A stretch of DNA of 64,000 nucleotides from Brachybacterium endophyticum (GTDB lineage Bacteria > Actinomycetota > Actinomycetes > Actinomycetales > Dermabacteraceae). The DNA lies in assembly GCF_003130585.1 (NCBI RefSeq), contig NZ_QFKX01000006.1, forward strand, positions 1 to 64,000, written 5' to 3'. Below, in pieces: positions 20,067-29,133 of the stretch (positions are counted from its first letter, which is position 1; the number at the start of each line of letters is the position of its first letter). A model generated the notes under the pieces. It was given only the letters and a program-made list of their open reading frames with translations, searched no databases and was not told the DNA's origin. Made by a program: the position numbers and the translations under genes.

Positions 20067-21229
20067 CGGTCGATCTCCTTCTCGAGCGCGTCGAGCGCCT
20101 CGGTCAGGCGCAGCAGCTCCTGATCGCTGCGCACGGGGGTGGGGCCCAGCAGCTCGTGCAGCTGCGAGGCGGTCAGGGAGGTGTGGGGCAGGAGCGCGGC
20201 CACCAGGGTGTCCAGGCGGTCCTCGCGGCGCACGCCCAGCCGGGAGGCCAGACGCAGCGACGTGGCAGCGCGCAGGGAACGCGCCGCGGCCTGGTGGCCG
20301 TCGGCCCGGTGCAGGAGGTGTGCGCGACCGACGGTCAGCTCCCTCGCGCGCACGCTCACCGGCAGCGGCTCGAGGACGACGGGGCCCAGGCGGCGCGAGA
20401 GGGCGAGCAGCACGGCGATCGCCACCAGGCACGCCCACAGGGCGAGGGGCAGGGCGAAATCCGGAAGTCGGTCGAGCAGCGAGGGCTGCTGATCGGCGAG
20501 CGGGTCGGTGGGTGAGGGCACGTACCAGGTCAGCGCCTCGTCGGCCCCGAGCGCGGTGAGCGCGACGCCGGCGTTGTCCAGCTGACCCACCCCGTCGTTC
20601 GTCAGCAGGGTCGCCGATCCCAGGACGACGACACCGTCGGAGACGACGACCGCGGCGTCCCCGCCCTCGCGGTAGCAGGAGTCGGCCGGGGGACCCGCGC
20701 GGTAGAGCGCTGCCGAGTCGGAGACGTCCTCCGCGGGTCCGACGCGGATCGCGCGCCCCTGGAGGCCCGCCGCCCCGCAGTCCTCCCCGGCCTGCAGCGA
20801 GGTGGCGGTGGTGACCTTGCCCGCGGGGGAGACGCCGGGGGCGAGGCCCTTGAGCGCATCGGCGTCGGGACGTACCAGCACCAGCTGCCCGCCACCGCTC
20901 GTGCGGGCCTCGCTGAGGCGCTCCATCTGTTCGGTGTCGAGGGTGGAGGGGTCGGTGACGAGCACGGTGCCGCCGTCGGCGAGGGCGTCCGCGGCATCGG
21001 CCGTGTACCGGCGCACCTCGACGTCGGTGCCGTCGTCCTCGAGGACCCGCACCACGGCCTTCGACCCCTGCGCGGTGGGCGCCCCCGGCTCCAGGGGACC
21101 GTCGCGGAAGCTGCCCCGCAGGGCGACCACGACCACGGCGACGCCCACCACCAGGGCCAGCACGATCACCAGCACCCGTGAGGAACGTCGTTCCGGGGCA
21201 GCGGTCGCCGGCTGCACGGCGGCGCTCAT
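20063..21229 (-). CDS. DUF4350 domain membrane protein
   Basis: A 388-residue protein with a first membrane helix at about 18-38, an outer domain (about 40-250) of the DUF4350 type with TVLVTDPSTLDTEQMERL in a GATase-like fold, and a second helix near 272-292. The C-terminal ~95 residues are cytoplasmic and helical. Such proteins are fixed members of actinobacterial MoxR-DUF58-DUF4129 clusters. GAGGTG before ATG 21229 supports the start. Function is unknown. Confidence 0.8.
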
Positions 21230-21245
21230 GAGGTCACCTCGATGC

Positions 21246-21887
21246 TCATGCGTCCTCCCCGGCGAGCAGGCGCGGGGTCGCCTCGGCGACGTACTCGGCC
21301 AGGCGCACCACGTCCTCGGCGCTCTTGGCATCGATGCGGTGGCGGGAGTAGGCGGCGGTGTCGAAGACGTCGGCCGCGCGCAGCAGCCGATGGCGCAGGG
21401 CGGGGAAGGCGAGCGCGGCCTCCGCAGCGGCCTCGTGCGCCGTCTTGCCCTCCGTGACCTCCGACAGGGTGCGCTCCTGCAGGTCCCGCACGAGGGCGCG
21501 CATGCCCAGAACGGCCGCATCGGAATGACGGGACTCCCCGGCCGCGGCCCGTGCCCGGCGCCGCAGCTCCTCGGCGCTCAGCACCGGGTCGGCGTCCAGT
21601 CGCGAGGACACCCCCAGCGCCGTGTCCCGACGCAGACGGCCGCTGCGCCGGGCCACCAGCAGGCCGATCCCGAGCAGGACGACGGCGATCACCACCATGA
21701 TCACGATCAGGGCGGCGGAGGAGCCGCCGGCCCCACCGGACAGGGAGTCCAGCCAGTCCTCGAGCAGACCCAGCACCCGGCTCAGGAAGCCGTCGTCCCG
21801 GTGGTACTCGCCCTTGGCGAGCTCCTCGAGGACCCGTCGGCGGGCCTCGTCGGGGTCCACCGGCGCCGCCGGCACCGGCGGTGTCAT
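21246..21887 (-). CDS. DUF4129 domain membrane protein
   Basis: A 213-residue protein with one membrane helix (about residues 60-80) and a C-terminal DUF4129 domain: [21 protein letters not shown] near 109-128 and RLLRAADVFDTAAYSRHRID near 170-190. The final YSRHRID-type motif is typical. It starts 4 bp inside the stop of the upstream membrane protein gene, and the DUF4350 gene follows 16 bp later, so the operon is tightly packed. In some bacteria DUF4129 is joined to transglutaminase domains, which is not the case here. Role unknown. Confidence 0.85.
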   Translation of the reverse strand: MTPPVPAAPVDPDEARRRVLEELAKGEYHRDDGFLSRVLGLLEDWLDSLSGGAGGSSAALIVIMVVIAVVLLGIGLLVARRSGRLRRDTALGVSSRLDADPVLSAEELRRRARAAAGESRHSDAAVLGMRALVRDLQERTLSEVTEGKTAHEAAAEAALAFPALRHRLLRAADVFDTAAYSRHRIDAKSAEDVVRLAEYVAEATPRLLAGEDA

Positions 21888-23047
21888 CGTGCGATCCCGG
21901 CGTCGTCCCCGCCGCTCGCCTCGAACTGCGCACGCCGCAGCTCGATGTCCCAGGACTCGTGGCGCATCCGCAGGTCCGCGTACAGCGCCGTCAGCCCGGC
22001 GGCCCAGAACGGGGCGACCACGACCGTCGCCGCGAAGGTGCCCAGGAAGCTCAGCACCAGCATCACGATCATCCCGATCACCAGGGCCTGTCCCTGGGAG
22101 GCCAGCAGCACCGCGATGTAGATGCCGGTCGCGATCACCCCGAAGACGCCGGCGACCGCCTGCTGGGCGATGATCTGGCAGACGGTGAGGAGCAGGGCGA
22201 TGCCCAGCGGCCGCCAGAGCCGGCGTCCACGGGTGAGCACGAAGGAGCGGCGCACCGCACCGATCGGCCCCGTGTCCTCGGTGACCAGGATCGGCGTCGC
22301 GAACAGCACGCGTCCCCAGACCCAGAGGGCCGCCAGCAGGCCCAGCAGCAGGAACAGGAAGACGGGAGCGATCGTGTACCAGCGGGGCGCCTGCACGATC
22401 GCCAGAGGGACCGCGCCCAGCAGCGAGATCAGCAGGAAGGGCACGAAGGTCAGCAGCGAGTTGAGCAGCCCGGTGAGGACGGCCCGCCAGCCGTGGCTGC
22501 GCAGGCTCGCGCGCAGCTGCGCGTCGCTCGCCTCGCGTCCGGTCGCCTCGGTCAGCGTCAGCCGCGTCAGCACCACCAGGACCAGCTGCATGGCCACGAG
22601 CGTGATCAGCGAGGTGGCCAGCGAGGAGCCCACCGTGCCCAGGATCTGGCCGAGGGACCCGCCGAAGGTCTCCGCGGGACCACCGCCGGACGCGGTCTCG
22701 GGGCTCTGCGCGATCGACTGCAGCTGCACGGCGGTGGGGGCCATGCCGATGCCGCCGACGACGGAGGTCAGCACGAAGGCGACGCCGAAGACCAGGGCGC
22801 TGAGTCCGAACACGAGCTTGGGGCGGCGTCGGTAGATCCCGACGCCCGCGCCGAAGATCTCGCCCAGGGCGAGCGGACGCAGGGGGAACAGTCCGGGACG
22901 GCGCACGAGCTCACGCTGCAGCGGGGCGGGGCCCTCCGCCGTCGGGTACGCCCGCGGGCCCGGCGCCTGCGGGCCGGGGGAGGGGTCCACCCCTCCGGGT
23001 GCGCTCCAGGGACTGCTGGGTCCGTCCACGTCTCCTCCGTCCTGCAC
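21884..23047 (-). CDS. Membrane protein with glycerophosphodiesterase-type membrane domain
   Basis: A 387-residue protein with a Pro/Gly-rich cytoplasmic head (1-50), the short motif RPLALGEIFGAGVGIYRRRP (about 56-75), and six hydrophobic helices typical of the membrane domain often found with GlpQ-like phosphodiesterases or standing alone in this operon type. No phosphodiesterase catalytic domain is present. The GTG at 23047 is preceded by CAGAGT 5 nt upstream and may be leaderless; a GTG at 23029 behind GGAGGA is an alternative. It heads the five-gene minus-strand operon ending with DUF58. Confidence 0.75.
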   Translation of the reverse strand: MQDGGDVDGPSSPWSAPGGVDPSPGPQAPGPRAYPTAEGPAPLQRELVRRPGLFPLRPLALGEIFGAGVGIYRRRPKLVFGLSALVFGVAFVLTSVVGGIGMAPTAVQLQSIAQSPETASGGGPAETFGGSLGQILGTVGSSLATSLITLVAMQLVLVVLTRLTLTEATGREASDAQLRASLRSHGWRAVLTGLLNSLLTFVPFLLISLLGAVPLAIVQAPRWYTIAPVFLFLLLGLLAALWVWGRVLFATPILVTEDTGPIGAVRRSFVLTRGRRLWRPLGIALLLTVCQIIAQQAVAGVFGVIATGIYIAVLLASQGQALVIGMIVMLVLSFLGTFAATVVVAPFWAAGLTALYADLRMRHESWDIELRRAQFEASGGDDAGIAR

Positions 23048-23162
23048 GGTCGACTCTGCTCCGGTGTCGCCACCACGCTACGGGGCGCGGCGCGGTCGCA
23101 CCGTACGACGATGGTCGAGACCTGCAGCGACGTCGGTCCCCGGAGATGCGCGTCGCAGGTGG

Positions 23163-23177
23163 CACAATGTGGACATG
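23163..23177 (+). promoter_or_regulatory. Probable leaderless promoter of mtrA
   Basis: CACAAT at 23163-23168 lies 6 nt before the mtrA ATG at 23175, and no ribosome-binding sequence precedes it. The hexamer deviates from TANNNT only at the first base. The layout matches other leaderless genes of this window. Confidence 0.4.
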
Positions 23178-23861
23178 ACGACGTCCTCACGCATCCTGGT
23201 GGTCGATGACGACCAGGCGATCGCGGAGATGGTGGGCATCGTGCTGCGGGGGAAGGGCTACGACGTGGTCACCACGGCCGACGGCGCCTCCGCCCTGGAT
23301 GCCTTCGATCGCCTGAGTCCCGATCTCGTGCTCCTCGACCTCATGCTCCCCGGAATGGACGGGATCGAGGTGTGCCGCCGCCTGCGCCGACGCTCGGGCG
23401 TCCCGGTCCTCATGCTCACCGCCCGCTCCGACACCGCCGACGTCGTCGAGGGCCTCGAGGCCGGGGCCGACGACTACCTCACCAAGCCCTTCGAGCCCGA
23501 CGAGCTGGTCGCGCGGATCAAGGCCCGAGTGCGCCGCAGCGAGGCGCCCTCGACCGAGCAGCTGAGCATCGGCGACCTCGAGATCGACGTCGACGGCCAC
23601 GAAGTGCGCCGCGAGGGCACGACGATCCCCCTGACCCCGCTCGAGTTCGAGCTGCTGGTCCAGCTCGCGCGCCGCCCCTGGCAGGTGTTCACCCGCGAGA
23701 CGCTCCTCAAGGAGGTGTGGGGGTACCGCCACAGCGCCGACACCCGCCTGGTCAACGTGCACGTGCAGCGTCTGCGCTCGAAGATCGAACTGGATCCCGA
23801 GCATCCGCGCATCGTCGTCACCGTGCGCGGCGTGGGGTACCGCGCGGGCGGCGGGTCCTGA
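23175..23861 (+). CDS. mtrA: MtrA response regulator
   Basis: A 228-residue OmpR-family regulator, the same length as mycobacterial MtrA. The receiver domain (1-~120) carries the acidic DDD pocket at residues 11-13, the phospho-acceptor Asp55 in LVLLDLMLPG and Lys near 105 in TKPFEP. The winged-helix domain (about 130-228) ends in LVNVHVQRLRSKIE and VRGVGYRAG. MtrA controls cell-wall remodelling, division and DNA replication timing in actinobacteria. It is immediately followed by mtrB and lpqB, its sensor and lipoprotein partner. Confidence 0.97.
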   Translation: MTTSSRILVVDDDQAIAEMVGIVLRGKGYDVVTTADGASALDAFDRLSPDLVLLDLMLPGMDGIEVCRRLRRRSGVPVLMLTARSDTADVVEGLEAGADDYLTKPFEPDELVARIKARVRRSEAPSTEQLSIGDLEIDVDGHEVRREGTTIPLTPLEFELLVQLARRPWQVFTRETLLKEVWGYRHSADTRLVNVHVQRLRSKIELDPEHPRIVVTVRGVGYRAGGGS

Positions 23862-23866
23862 GTGCC

Positions 23867-25561
23867 ATGAGCCGGGCGTCCGGCCTGCTGGGGGCGGTGC
23901 GTCGGACGGATCCCCGCCACCTGATCGATCCCCGGCGCTGGACTCTCGCCGTACGGGTCGTGGTGCTCACGATCGTGCTCTCCGCGATCGCCGTGTTCAC
24001 CGTGGGCACCTACCTCTCCTCCGTGATCTCGGACGGCCTCTACGAGCAGCGTCGCGCGCAGGTGCTCGACGAGTCCACGACGATTCGCCTGAACCTCTCC
24101 GAGACCCTCAACGGCACCGCGGGCGCCACCTCGACCCAGGCCCAGGACGCCGCCGCGGGATTCGTCCAGGGTCTGCGCAGCACGGACAGCGGCACCCGGC
24201 GGGACGCCGCCCTGGTGCCCGTGGACACCACCAGCTCCACCTCGACGATCGCCTCGGACCGCGCGGTGCTCGATCTCGTGGACTCCGATCTGCGCTCCGA
24301 GGTCGCCTCCAGCTCGGACTCCCTGGTGTGGCGCAGCGTGGGCCGTCCCGACGCCTCCGGGACGGTCGAGCCCCAGCTGCTGGTCGGCACGCGTGTGGTC
24401 GTCCCCAGCAGCGGCACCTACGACCTGTTCCTCCTGTACTCGCTCTCGCAGGAGCAGCAGACCCTCGTCCTGGTCCAGCGCGCGATGCTCGGCGGCGGCG
24501 CCGTCATGCTGGCGCTGGTGGTCGGGATCGCGATCGTGGTGGCGCGGCTGGTGACCTCGCCCCTGCAGCGGGCCGCGAGCGCGGCGGAGAAGATCGCCGC
24601 CGGGGACCTCGGCAGCAGGGTCGAGACCAGCGGCAGCGACGAGATCGCGAAGGTGGGGCGGTCCTTCAACGCGATGGCCACGAACCTCGAGCAGAAGATC
24701 GAGGACCTCACCGAGCTCTCCCGTGTGCAGCAGCGCTTCGTCTCGGACGTCTCCCACGAGCTGCGCACCCCGCTGACCACCATCCGGATGGCGACCGCCG
24801 TGCTCGAGGACCACCGCGAGCAGTTCGACCCGGATCTCGCGCGCACCACGACGCTGCTGTCGGCCCAGGTGCGTCGCTTCGAGACCCTGCTGGCCGACCT
24901 GCTGGAGATCTCCCGCTTCGACGCGGGCGCAGCGGTGCTCGAGGCCCGGCCGATGGATCTGGGCGACCTGGTGATGCGGGCGGCGGAGGACGCGCGCCCG
25001 CTGGCCGGTTCGCGCGGCTCGCTGCTGGACGTGGTGCTCTCCTCGAGGTCGACCGAGGCGGTGATGGACCCGCGCCGCATCGAGCGGGTGCTGCGCAACC
25101 TGCTGACCAACGCCATCGAGCACGGCGCCGGTCGGCCCGTCGTGGTCCGGACCGGGGCCGACGACGACGCCGTCGCGGTCGTCGTCCAGGACTTCGGGGT
25201 GGGGCTCAGCCCGGACGACGCCGAGCAGGTCTTCGCACGCTTCTGGCGCGCCGATCCCTCGCGCGCCCGCACCCTGGGCGGCACCGGCCTGGGACTGGCG
25301 ATCTCCCTCGAGGACGCCCATCTGCACGACGGCTGGCTGCAGGCGTGGGGTCGCAAGGGGCAGGGTGCCGTGTTCCGCCTGACCCTCCCGCGGCGCCCCG
25401 GGACCCAGCTGGTGCGCTCCCCGCTCGCCCTCGAACGCTCCTTCACGGGACCGGAACGGGGGCAGGCGAGCGTCGGCACCGTCACCGTGGAGGAGCCGGT
25501 GCGGGCGGACGCCCTCCCGCTGCTGAGCTCGACCAGTGCCCAGGAGGCGGACGATGCCTGA
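23867..25561 (+). CDS. mtrB: MtrB sensor histidine kinase
   Basis: A 564-residue membrane kinase. The first helix (about 30-52) and second helix (about 200-222) enclose an outer sensor region; HAMP follows to about 275. The dimerisation helix has VSHELRTPLTTI with the phosphorylated His near 298, and the ATPase domain has NLLTNAIEHG, DFGVGLSP and GGTGLGLAI. ATG 23867 lies 5 bp after the mtrA stop. The C-terminal tail after about 500 is Ser/Thr-rich. It overlaps lpqB by 8 bp. Confidence 0.96.
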   Translation: MSRASGLLGAVRRTDPRHLIDPRRWTLAVRVVVLTIVLSAIAVFTVGTYLSSVISDGLYEQRRAQVLDESTTIRLNLSETLNGTAGATSTQAQDAAAGFVQGLRSTDSGTRRDAALVPVDTTSSTSTIASDRAVLDLVDSDLRSEVASSSDSLVWRSVGRPDASGTVEPQLLVGTRVVVPSSGTYDLFLLYSLSQEQQTLVLVQRAMLGGGAVMLALVVGIAIVVARLVTSPLQRAASAAEKIAAGDLGSRVETSGSDEIAKVGRSFNAMATNLEQKIEDLTELSRVQQRFVSDVSHELRTPLTTIRMATAVLEDHREQFDPDLARTTTLLSAQVRRFETLLADLLEISRFDAGAAVLEARPMDLGDLVMRAAEDARPLAGSRGSLLDVVLSSRSTEAVMDPRRIERVLRNLLTNAIEHGAGRPVVVRTGADDDAVAVVVQDFGVGLSPDDAEQVFARFWRADPSRARTLGGTGLGLAISLEDAHLHDGWLQAWGRKGQGAVFRLTLPRRPGTQLVRSPLALERSFTGPERGQASVGTVTVEEPVRADALPLLSSTSAQEADDA

Positions 25562-27263
25562 TCACCTCCCGACGTCGCGCCGCGCCCTCGTGCGCGGCGG
25601 GGCCGCCATCGCCGTCTCCGCGGTGCTGGCCAGCTGCGCCCGCATCCCGGCCGCCGGCAGCGTGCACCACGAGTCCCTCTCGGGCGCCGCCAATCCCGAC
25701 GTCCCCTACGTCCAGCCGCAGCCCCCGGCCGATGGCGCGGCCCCCGAGGAGATCGTCTCGGGGTTCGTGCTCGCCGGGGTCGGCCCCGAGGACGACTTCG
25801 GCGTCGCCCGCAAGTACCTCAGCGACGAGGCCCGCAGCAGCTGGGATCCCCGGGCGGGGGTCACGCTGTACTCGGCCGGGGACGAGCTCGCGGTCTCGGC
25901 CGAGGACGAGGGCACCGTGACCCTCACGGTGCAGGCGATGGGCCAGGTGGACCGCTCCGGCGTCCGCACCCTGCACGGCTCCCCGAGCGCGCGGACCGTC
26001 GAGCTCGGCGTGACGAAGGAGGACGGCCAGTGGCGCATCAGCCGCCCGCCCGACGGGATCTTCCTCTCCGATTCCGCCTTCTCGCTGCTGTTCCGGGCGG
26101 CGCGGCTGTACTTCCCCGAGCCTCGCCTGCTGCACCTGGTGCCCGATCCGCGTTGGTTCTTCGCCCGGGAGGTCACCGCGGCCGCCCTCGCCGCTCTCGA
26201 GGAGGGCCCCGCCGATCCTCTGGTCAAGGCGGTGCGCACCGTGATCCCCGATGGTGCACATCTGTCCTCCGCCCCGGTCAGCGCGGGCGGCGACGGGATC
26301 CTGCAGCTCGACCTGCCGGGCACCATCACCTCGCTGAGCGCGGGCCGGCGCAGGGTCGCGATCGCACAGATCCAGGCGACCCTGCGCTCCGTGCCCGCGC
26401 TCTCGGACGTGCGCATGCTCGCCGACGGCAAGGACGCCGACCCCGGTGACAAGGGCCCCACCCGCGCCCTGCCCGGCCATCGACCGATCGCCGCCGGCCG
26501 CACCGGGGTGATCTCGCTCGCCGACATCAGCGCCGCCGACGCCGATCAGCTGGTGCCCGCGCTCGCGAAGGAGTCCGTGCGCGCTCCTGCCCTCTCGCAG
26601 GCCTCGCCGCTGGTGGCGGCGCTGCGCAAGGACAGCGCGGCGGTGATCCTGTGCTCGAGCGACGACAGCGTCGACCGGCGCGAGGTGGCCGTCGGGCCGG
26701 ACCTGCTGCCGCCGCGGATCGACGACGCGGGGTACGTCTGGGCGCCCACGACGGTGACCTCGGCCGCGCTGCTGGCGCTGTCGAGTCGCCGGCCCGACGA
26801 CGACGCGAAGGTCGGGGCGTCCTGGCTCTCCGGTCGTCGCCTCGTCGGTTTCGACCTCGCCGCCGATGCCACCCGTGCGCTCGTGCTCTCGCGCGAGGAC
26901 GGCGATCCGCGCCTGGACCTGTGCGCCGTGGTGCGCAACGAGCACGGCGTCCCGCTCTCGTTGAGCGAGCCGGTGCAGCTGAGCACGTCGCTGGGGTCGC
27001 TGCGCCAGGCCACCTGGTACGACGAGTCCTCGGTGCTGCTGCTGGGGGAGGACACCGAGAGCGGGGCGCTGCGCGCCCAGGTGATGGAGCTGCAGGGGGA
27101 CGGCGACCGTCTGCCCGCGCCGCCCGAGACCATCGACTGGGTGGTGGGCAGCGGGATGACCGTGGCGGTCTGGGCGTGCACGTCCGACGGCCGCCTGCTG
27201 CGGGTCGAGGGGTCGTCCTGGGGGGATGTCGACCTGCAGGCGATCGACCCCGCGTTCTACTGA
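25554..27263 (+). CDS. lpqB: LpqB family lipoprotein
   Basis: A 569-residue lipoprotein. The signal peptide has twin Arg at 9-10 and a lipobox LASC with the modified Cys at residue 28. Residues ~45-180 and ~190-315 include the LpqB N-terminal and GerMN-like domains, and the remainder is a degenerate beta-propeller with repeats such as LVGFDLAADATRALVLSRE. LpqB binds the outer part of MtrB and tunes MtrAB signalling. AGGAGG precedes ATG 25554. Tandem 13-bp repeats follow the stop. Confidence 0.93.
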   Translation: MPDHLPTSRRALVRGGAAIAVSAVLASCARIPAAGSVHHESLSGAANPDVPYVQPQPPADGAAPEEIVSGFVLAGVGPEDDFGVARKYLSDEARSSWDPRAGVTLYSAGDELAVSAEDEGTVTLTVQAMGQVDRSGVRTLHGSPSARTVELGVTKEDGQWRISRPPDGIFLSDSAFSLLFRAARLYFPEPRLLHLVPDPRWFFAREVTAAALAALEEGPADPLVKAVRTVIPDGAHLSSAPVSAGGDGILQLDLPGTITSLSAGRRRVAIAQIQATLRSVPALSDVRMLADGKDADPGDKGPTRALPGHRPIAAGRTGVISLADISAADADQLVPALAKESVRAPALSQASPLVAALRKDSAAVILCSSDDSVDRREVAVGPDLLPPRIDDAGYVWAPTTVTSAALLALSSRRPDDDAKVGASWLSGRRLVGFDLAADATRALVLSREDGDPRLDLCAVVRNEHGVPLSLSEPVQLSTSLGSLRQATWYDESSVLLLGEDTESGALRAQVMELQGDGDRLPAPPETIDWVVGSGMTVAVWACTSDGRLLRVEGSSWGDVDLQAIDPAFY

Positions 27264-27272
27264 CCAACCCGG

Positions 27273-27298
27273 CTGACCGCGCCTGCTGACCGCGCCTG
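27273..27298 (+). repeat. Tandem 13-bp duplication after lpqB
   Basis: The 13-mer CTGACCGCGCCTG occurs twice back to back (27273-27285 and 27286-27298), immediately after the lpqB stop. It contains an in-frame TGA-like sequence and is most likely a simple slippage duplication. Confidence 0.7.
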
Positions 27299-27410
27299 CT
27301 CCCCGCTCCTGCCGGCCGCTCTCCCTCAGGACCGTTCCTCCCCGACGCCCGATCTCCACATCGCGAGCGCGACACAGGTGCGCGGGGCCCTCCGGTGCTG
27401 TGCTGAGGGG

Positions 27411-28151
27411 ATGAGAGACGCACTGACGGCCGTGCTGCGGGAGACCTGCGGGCTGCTCGTGCCGCTGGTCTGCCCCTGCGGCGCCGAGGGACGCCTGCTG
27501 TGCGCGGACTGCGCGGCGCTGCTCGCATCGACCCCCGTCCGTGTCGATGCCGCCTGTGACGCACTGCAGCTGGTGAGTGCCGCGCGCGTCCGTGAAGGAC
27601 CCGTGGGTGAGCCGGTGGGTGTCGATCACTCCTCGCTGCTGCCCGTGCACGCGCTCGGCGAGTACGCGGGGTCTCTGCAGGATCTGGTGCTGGCCTGGAA
27701 GAACGGGGGCCGGGCTCATCTCGTCCCCGCCATCTCCCGCGGTCTCGCGCCGGCCGTCGAGGCGGTGGCCGACGGTGACGAGGCGATGCTGGTGCCGGTT
27801 CCCAGTCGTCTCTCGGCGCGGCTGCGACGCGGGGAGGACCACACGGCCTTGCTCGCGGCCACGCTGTCCCGGCGCACCGGGCTGCCGTTCGAGCGGCTGA
27901 CGGCGCGCACGGGGGAGGGGCAGAAGGGCCGCAGCGCGCGTCAGCGCCGCACCCGCCACCTGTACCCCGCTCCGCGTGCGCTGGCACGCACGCGCCGGGA
28001 CCGGGCCCCGGTGATCCTGGTGGACGACGTCGTCACCACCGGTGCGACCCTGCGTTCGTGCGTCGAGGGGCTCGCCGGGATCGGCGTGGACGTGAAGGGC
28101 GCCGTCGTGCTCGCCGCGGCCCGGATGCCCGCCCCTCGGACCATCCCCTGA
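27411..28151 (+). CDS. ComF family phosphoribosyltransferase-like protein
   Basis: A 246-residue ComF-type protein. The N-terminus has a cysteine zinc-knuckle pattern (CPCG near residue 22 and CADC near 34), and the C-terminal phosphoribosyltransferase fold has VILVDDVVTTGATL near residues 202-215. WKNGGRAHLVPAI and VPSRLSARLRRG are conserved family segments. In naturally competent bacteria ComF helps DNA uptake; here the gene is a fixed neighbour of lpqB and hpf, and no competence genes are in view. ATG 27411 was chosen because the earlier ATG precedes the conserved start. Confidence 0.85.
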   Translation: MRDALTAVLRETCGLLVPLVCPCGAEGRLLCADCAALLASTPVRVDAACDALQLVSAARVREGPVGEPVGVDHSSLLPVHALGEYAGSLQDLVLAWKNGGRAHLVPAISRGLAPAVEAVADGDEAMLVPVPSRLSARLRRGEDHTALLAATLSRRTGLPFERLTARTGEGQKGRSARQRRTRHLYPAPRALARTRRDRAPVILVDDVVTTGATLRSCVEGLAGIGVDVKGAVVLAAARMPAPRTIP

Positions 28152-28291
28152 CGCCGCACGGGGATCCGTGCCATGCTGTACGTCACACTCGCGATGGACG
28201 AGTGGATCCCTCGCATCAGGAGGTGGCAGTCGGACCAGCCGAAGCGGCCGGGCTGATCGGCGGCCGCATCTGTTTGAACGAGGAGGACCTC

Positions 28292-28987
28292 ATGGAGATC
28301 AACGTCGTCGGACGCCACATGGACGTCCCGGAGCGCTTCCGCCGCCATCTGTCGGAGAAGCTCGAGAAGGTCACCCAGCTCGCGCCCGCGGTCATGCGGG
28401 TGGACGTGGAGCTCTCGGAGGAGAGCAACCCGCGCCAGTCCGAGCAGGCATCACGCGTGGAGCTCACGGTGCATGACGACGGCGCCGTGATCCGCTCGGA
28501 GGCTCGTGCCGATGACCTCTTCGGCGCACTCGACGTCGCCTACGGCAAGCTGCTGGAGCGCCTGCGCCGCGCCCGCGACCGCCGCAAGGACCATCGCCGT
28601 GGGCGCGGCAAGGGCCACGGTGCCGAGAGCGTGCGCACGACGGGCATGACCGGAGAGATCCCGCTGCTCCCCGAGGACTCCGTCGCCGCCGCCTCGGCGG
28701 ACGAGGCCCCCGCGCCGGCCCCGAGCGAGGACGAGGCGGATGCGAGCCCCGTCGTGATCCGCGAGAAGAAGCACAAGGCCGCGCCCATGGGCATCGACGA
28801 CGCCTTGAACCGCATGGAGCTGGTCGGCCACGACTTCTTCCTGTTCATCGACGAGGCGACCGGCAACCCGAAGGTGGTCTACCGCCGCCGAGGATGGCAC
28901 TACGGCGTGATCGAGCTCGAGCGCGTCGAGGGCGAGGCCGACGTCGAGGACACCGTGGAGGAGGAGTTCGTGGCGCGGTCCGCCTGA
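28292..28987 (+). CDS. hpf: Long-form ribosome hibernation promoting factor
   Basis: A 231-residue long HPF. The N-terminal S30AE/YfiA domain (1-~105) starts with MEINVVGRHMDVPERFRRHL, and the C-terminal dimerisation domain (about 160-225) shows RMELVGHDFFLFIDEATG and VVYRRRGWHYGVIEL. An Ala/Pro/acidic linker joins them. It binds idle 70S ribosomes and pairs them into 100S dimers. GAGGAGG lies 5-6 nt before ATG 28292. The 140-bp gap after comF probably contains its own promoter. Confidence 0.95.
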   Translation: MEINVVGRHMDVPERFRRHLSEKLEKVTQLAPAVMRVDVELSEESNPRQSEQASRVELTVHDDGAVIRSEARADDLFGALDVAYGKLLERLRRARDRRKDHRRGRGKGHGAESVRTTGMTGEIPLLPEDSVAAASADEAPAPAPSEDEADASPVVIREKKHKAAPMGIDDALNRMELVGHDFFLFIDEATGNPKVVYRRRGWHYGVIELERVEGEADVEDTVEEEFVARSA

Positions 28988-29118
28988 GGACCGCCGCACT
29001 CAGCGTCCACCCCCATCGCTCCGCCCGTCGCCCTGCGCGGCGGGCGGAGCCGCGTGAGGGAGACCCGACGCTGCCCTCCCGGACCCTCCAACCCCGCTCG
29101 TCCGTCCCCGCCCCCACC

Positions 29119-29133
29119 TAGGATCACCCCATG
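29119..29133 (+). promoter_or_regulatory. Leaderless promoter of the winged-helix gene
   Basis: TAGGAT at 29119-29124 ends 6 nt before ATG 29131, and no ribosome site is present. This is one of the clearest leaderless starts in the window. Confidence 0.55.
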
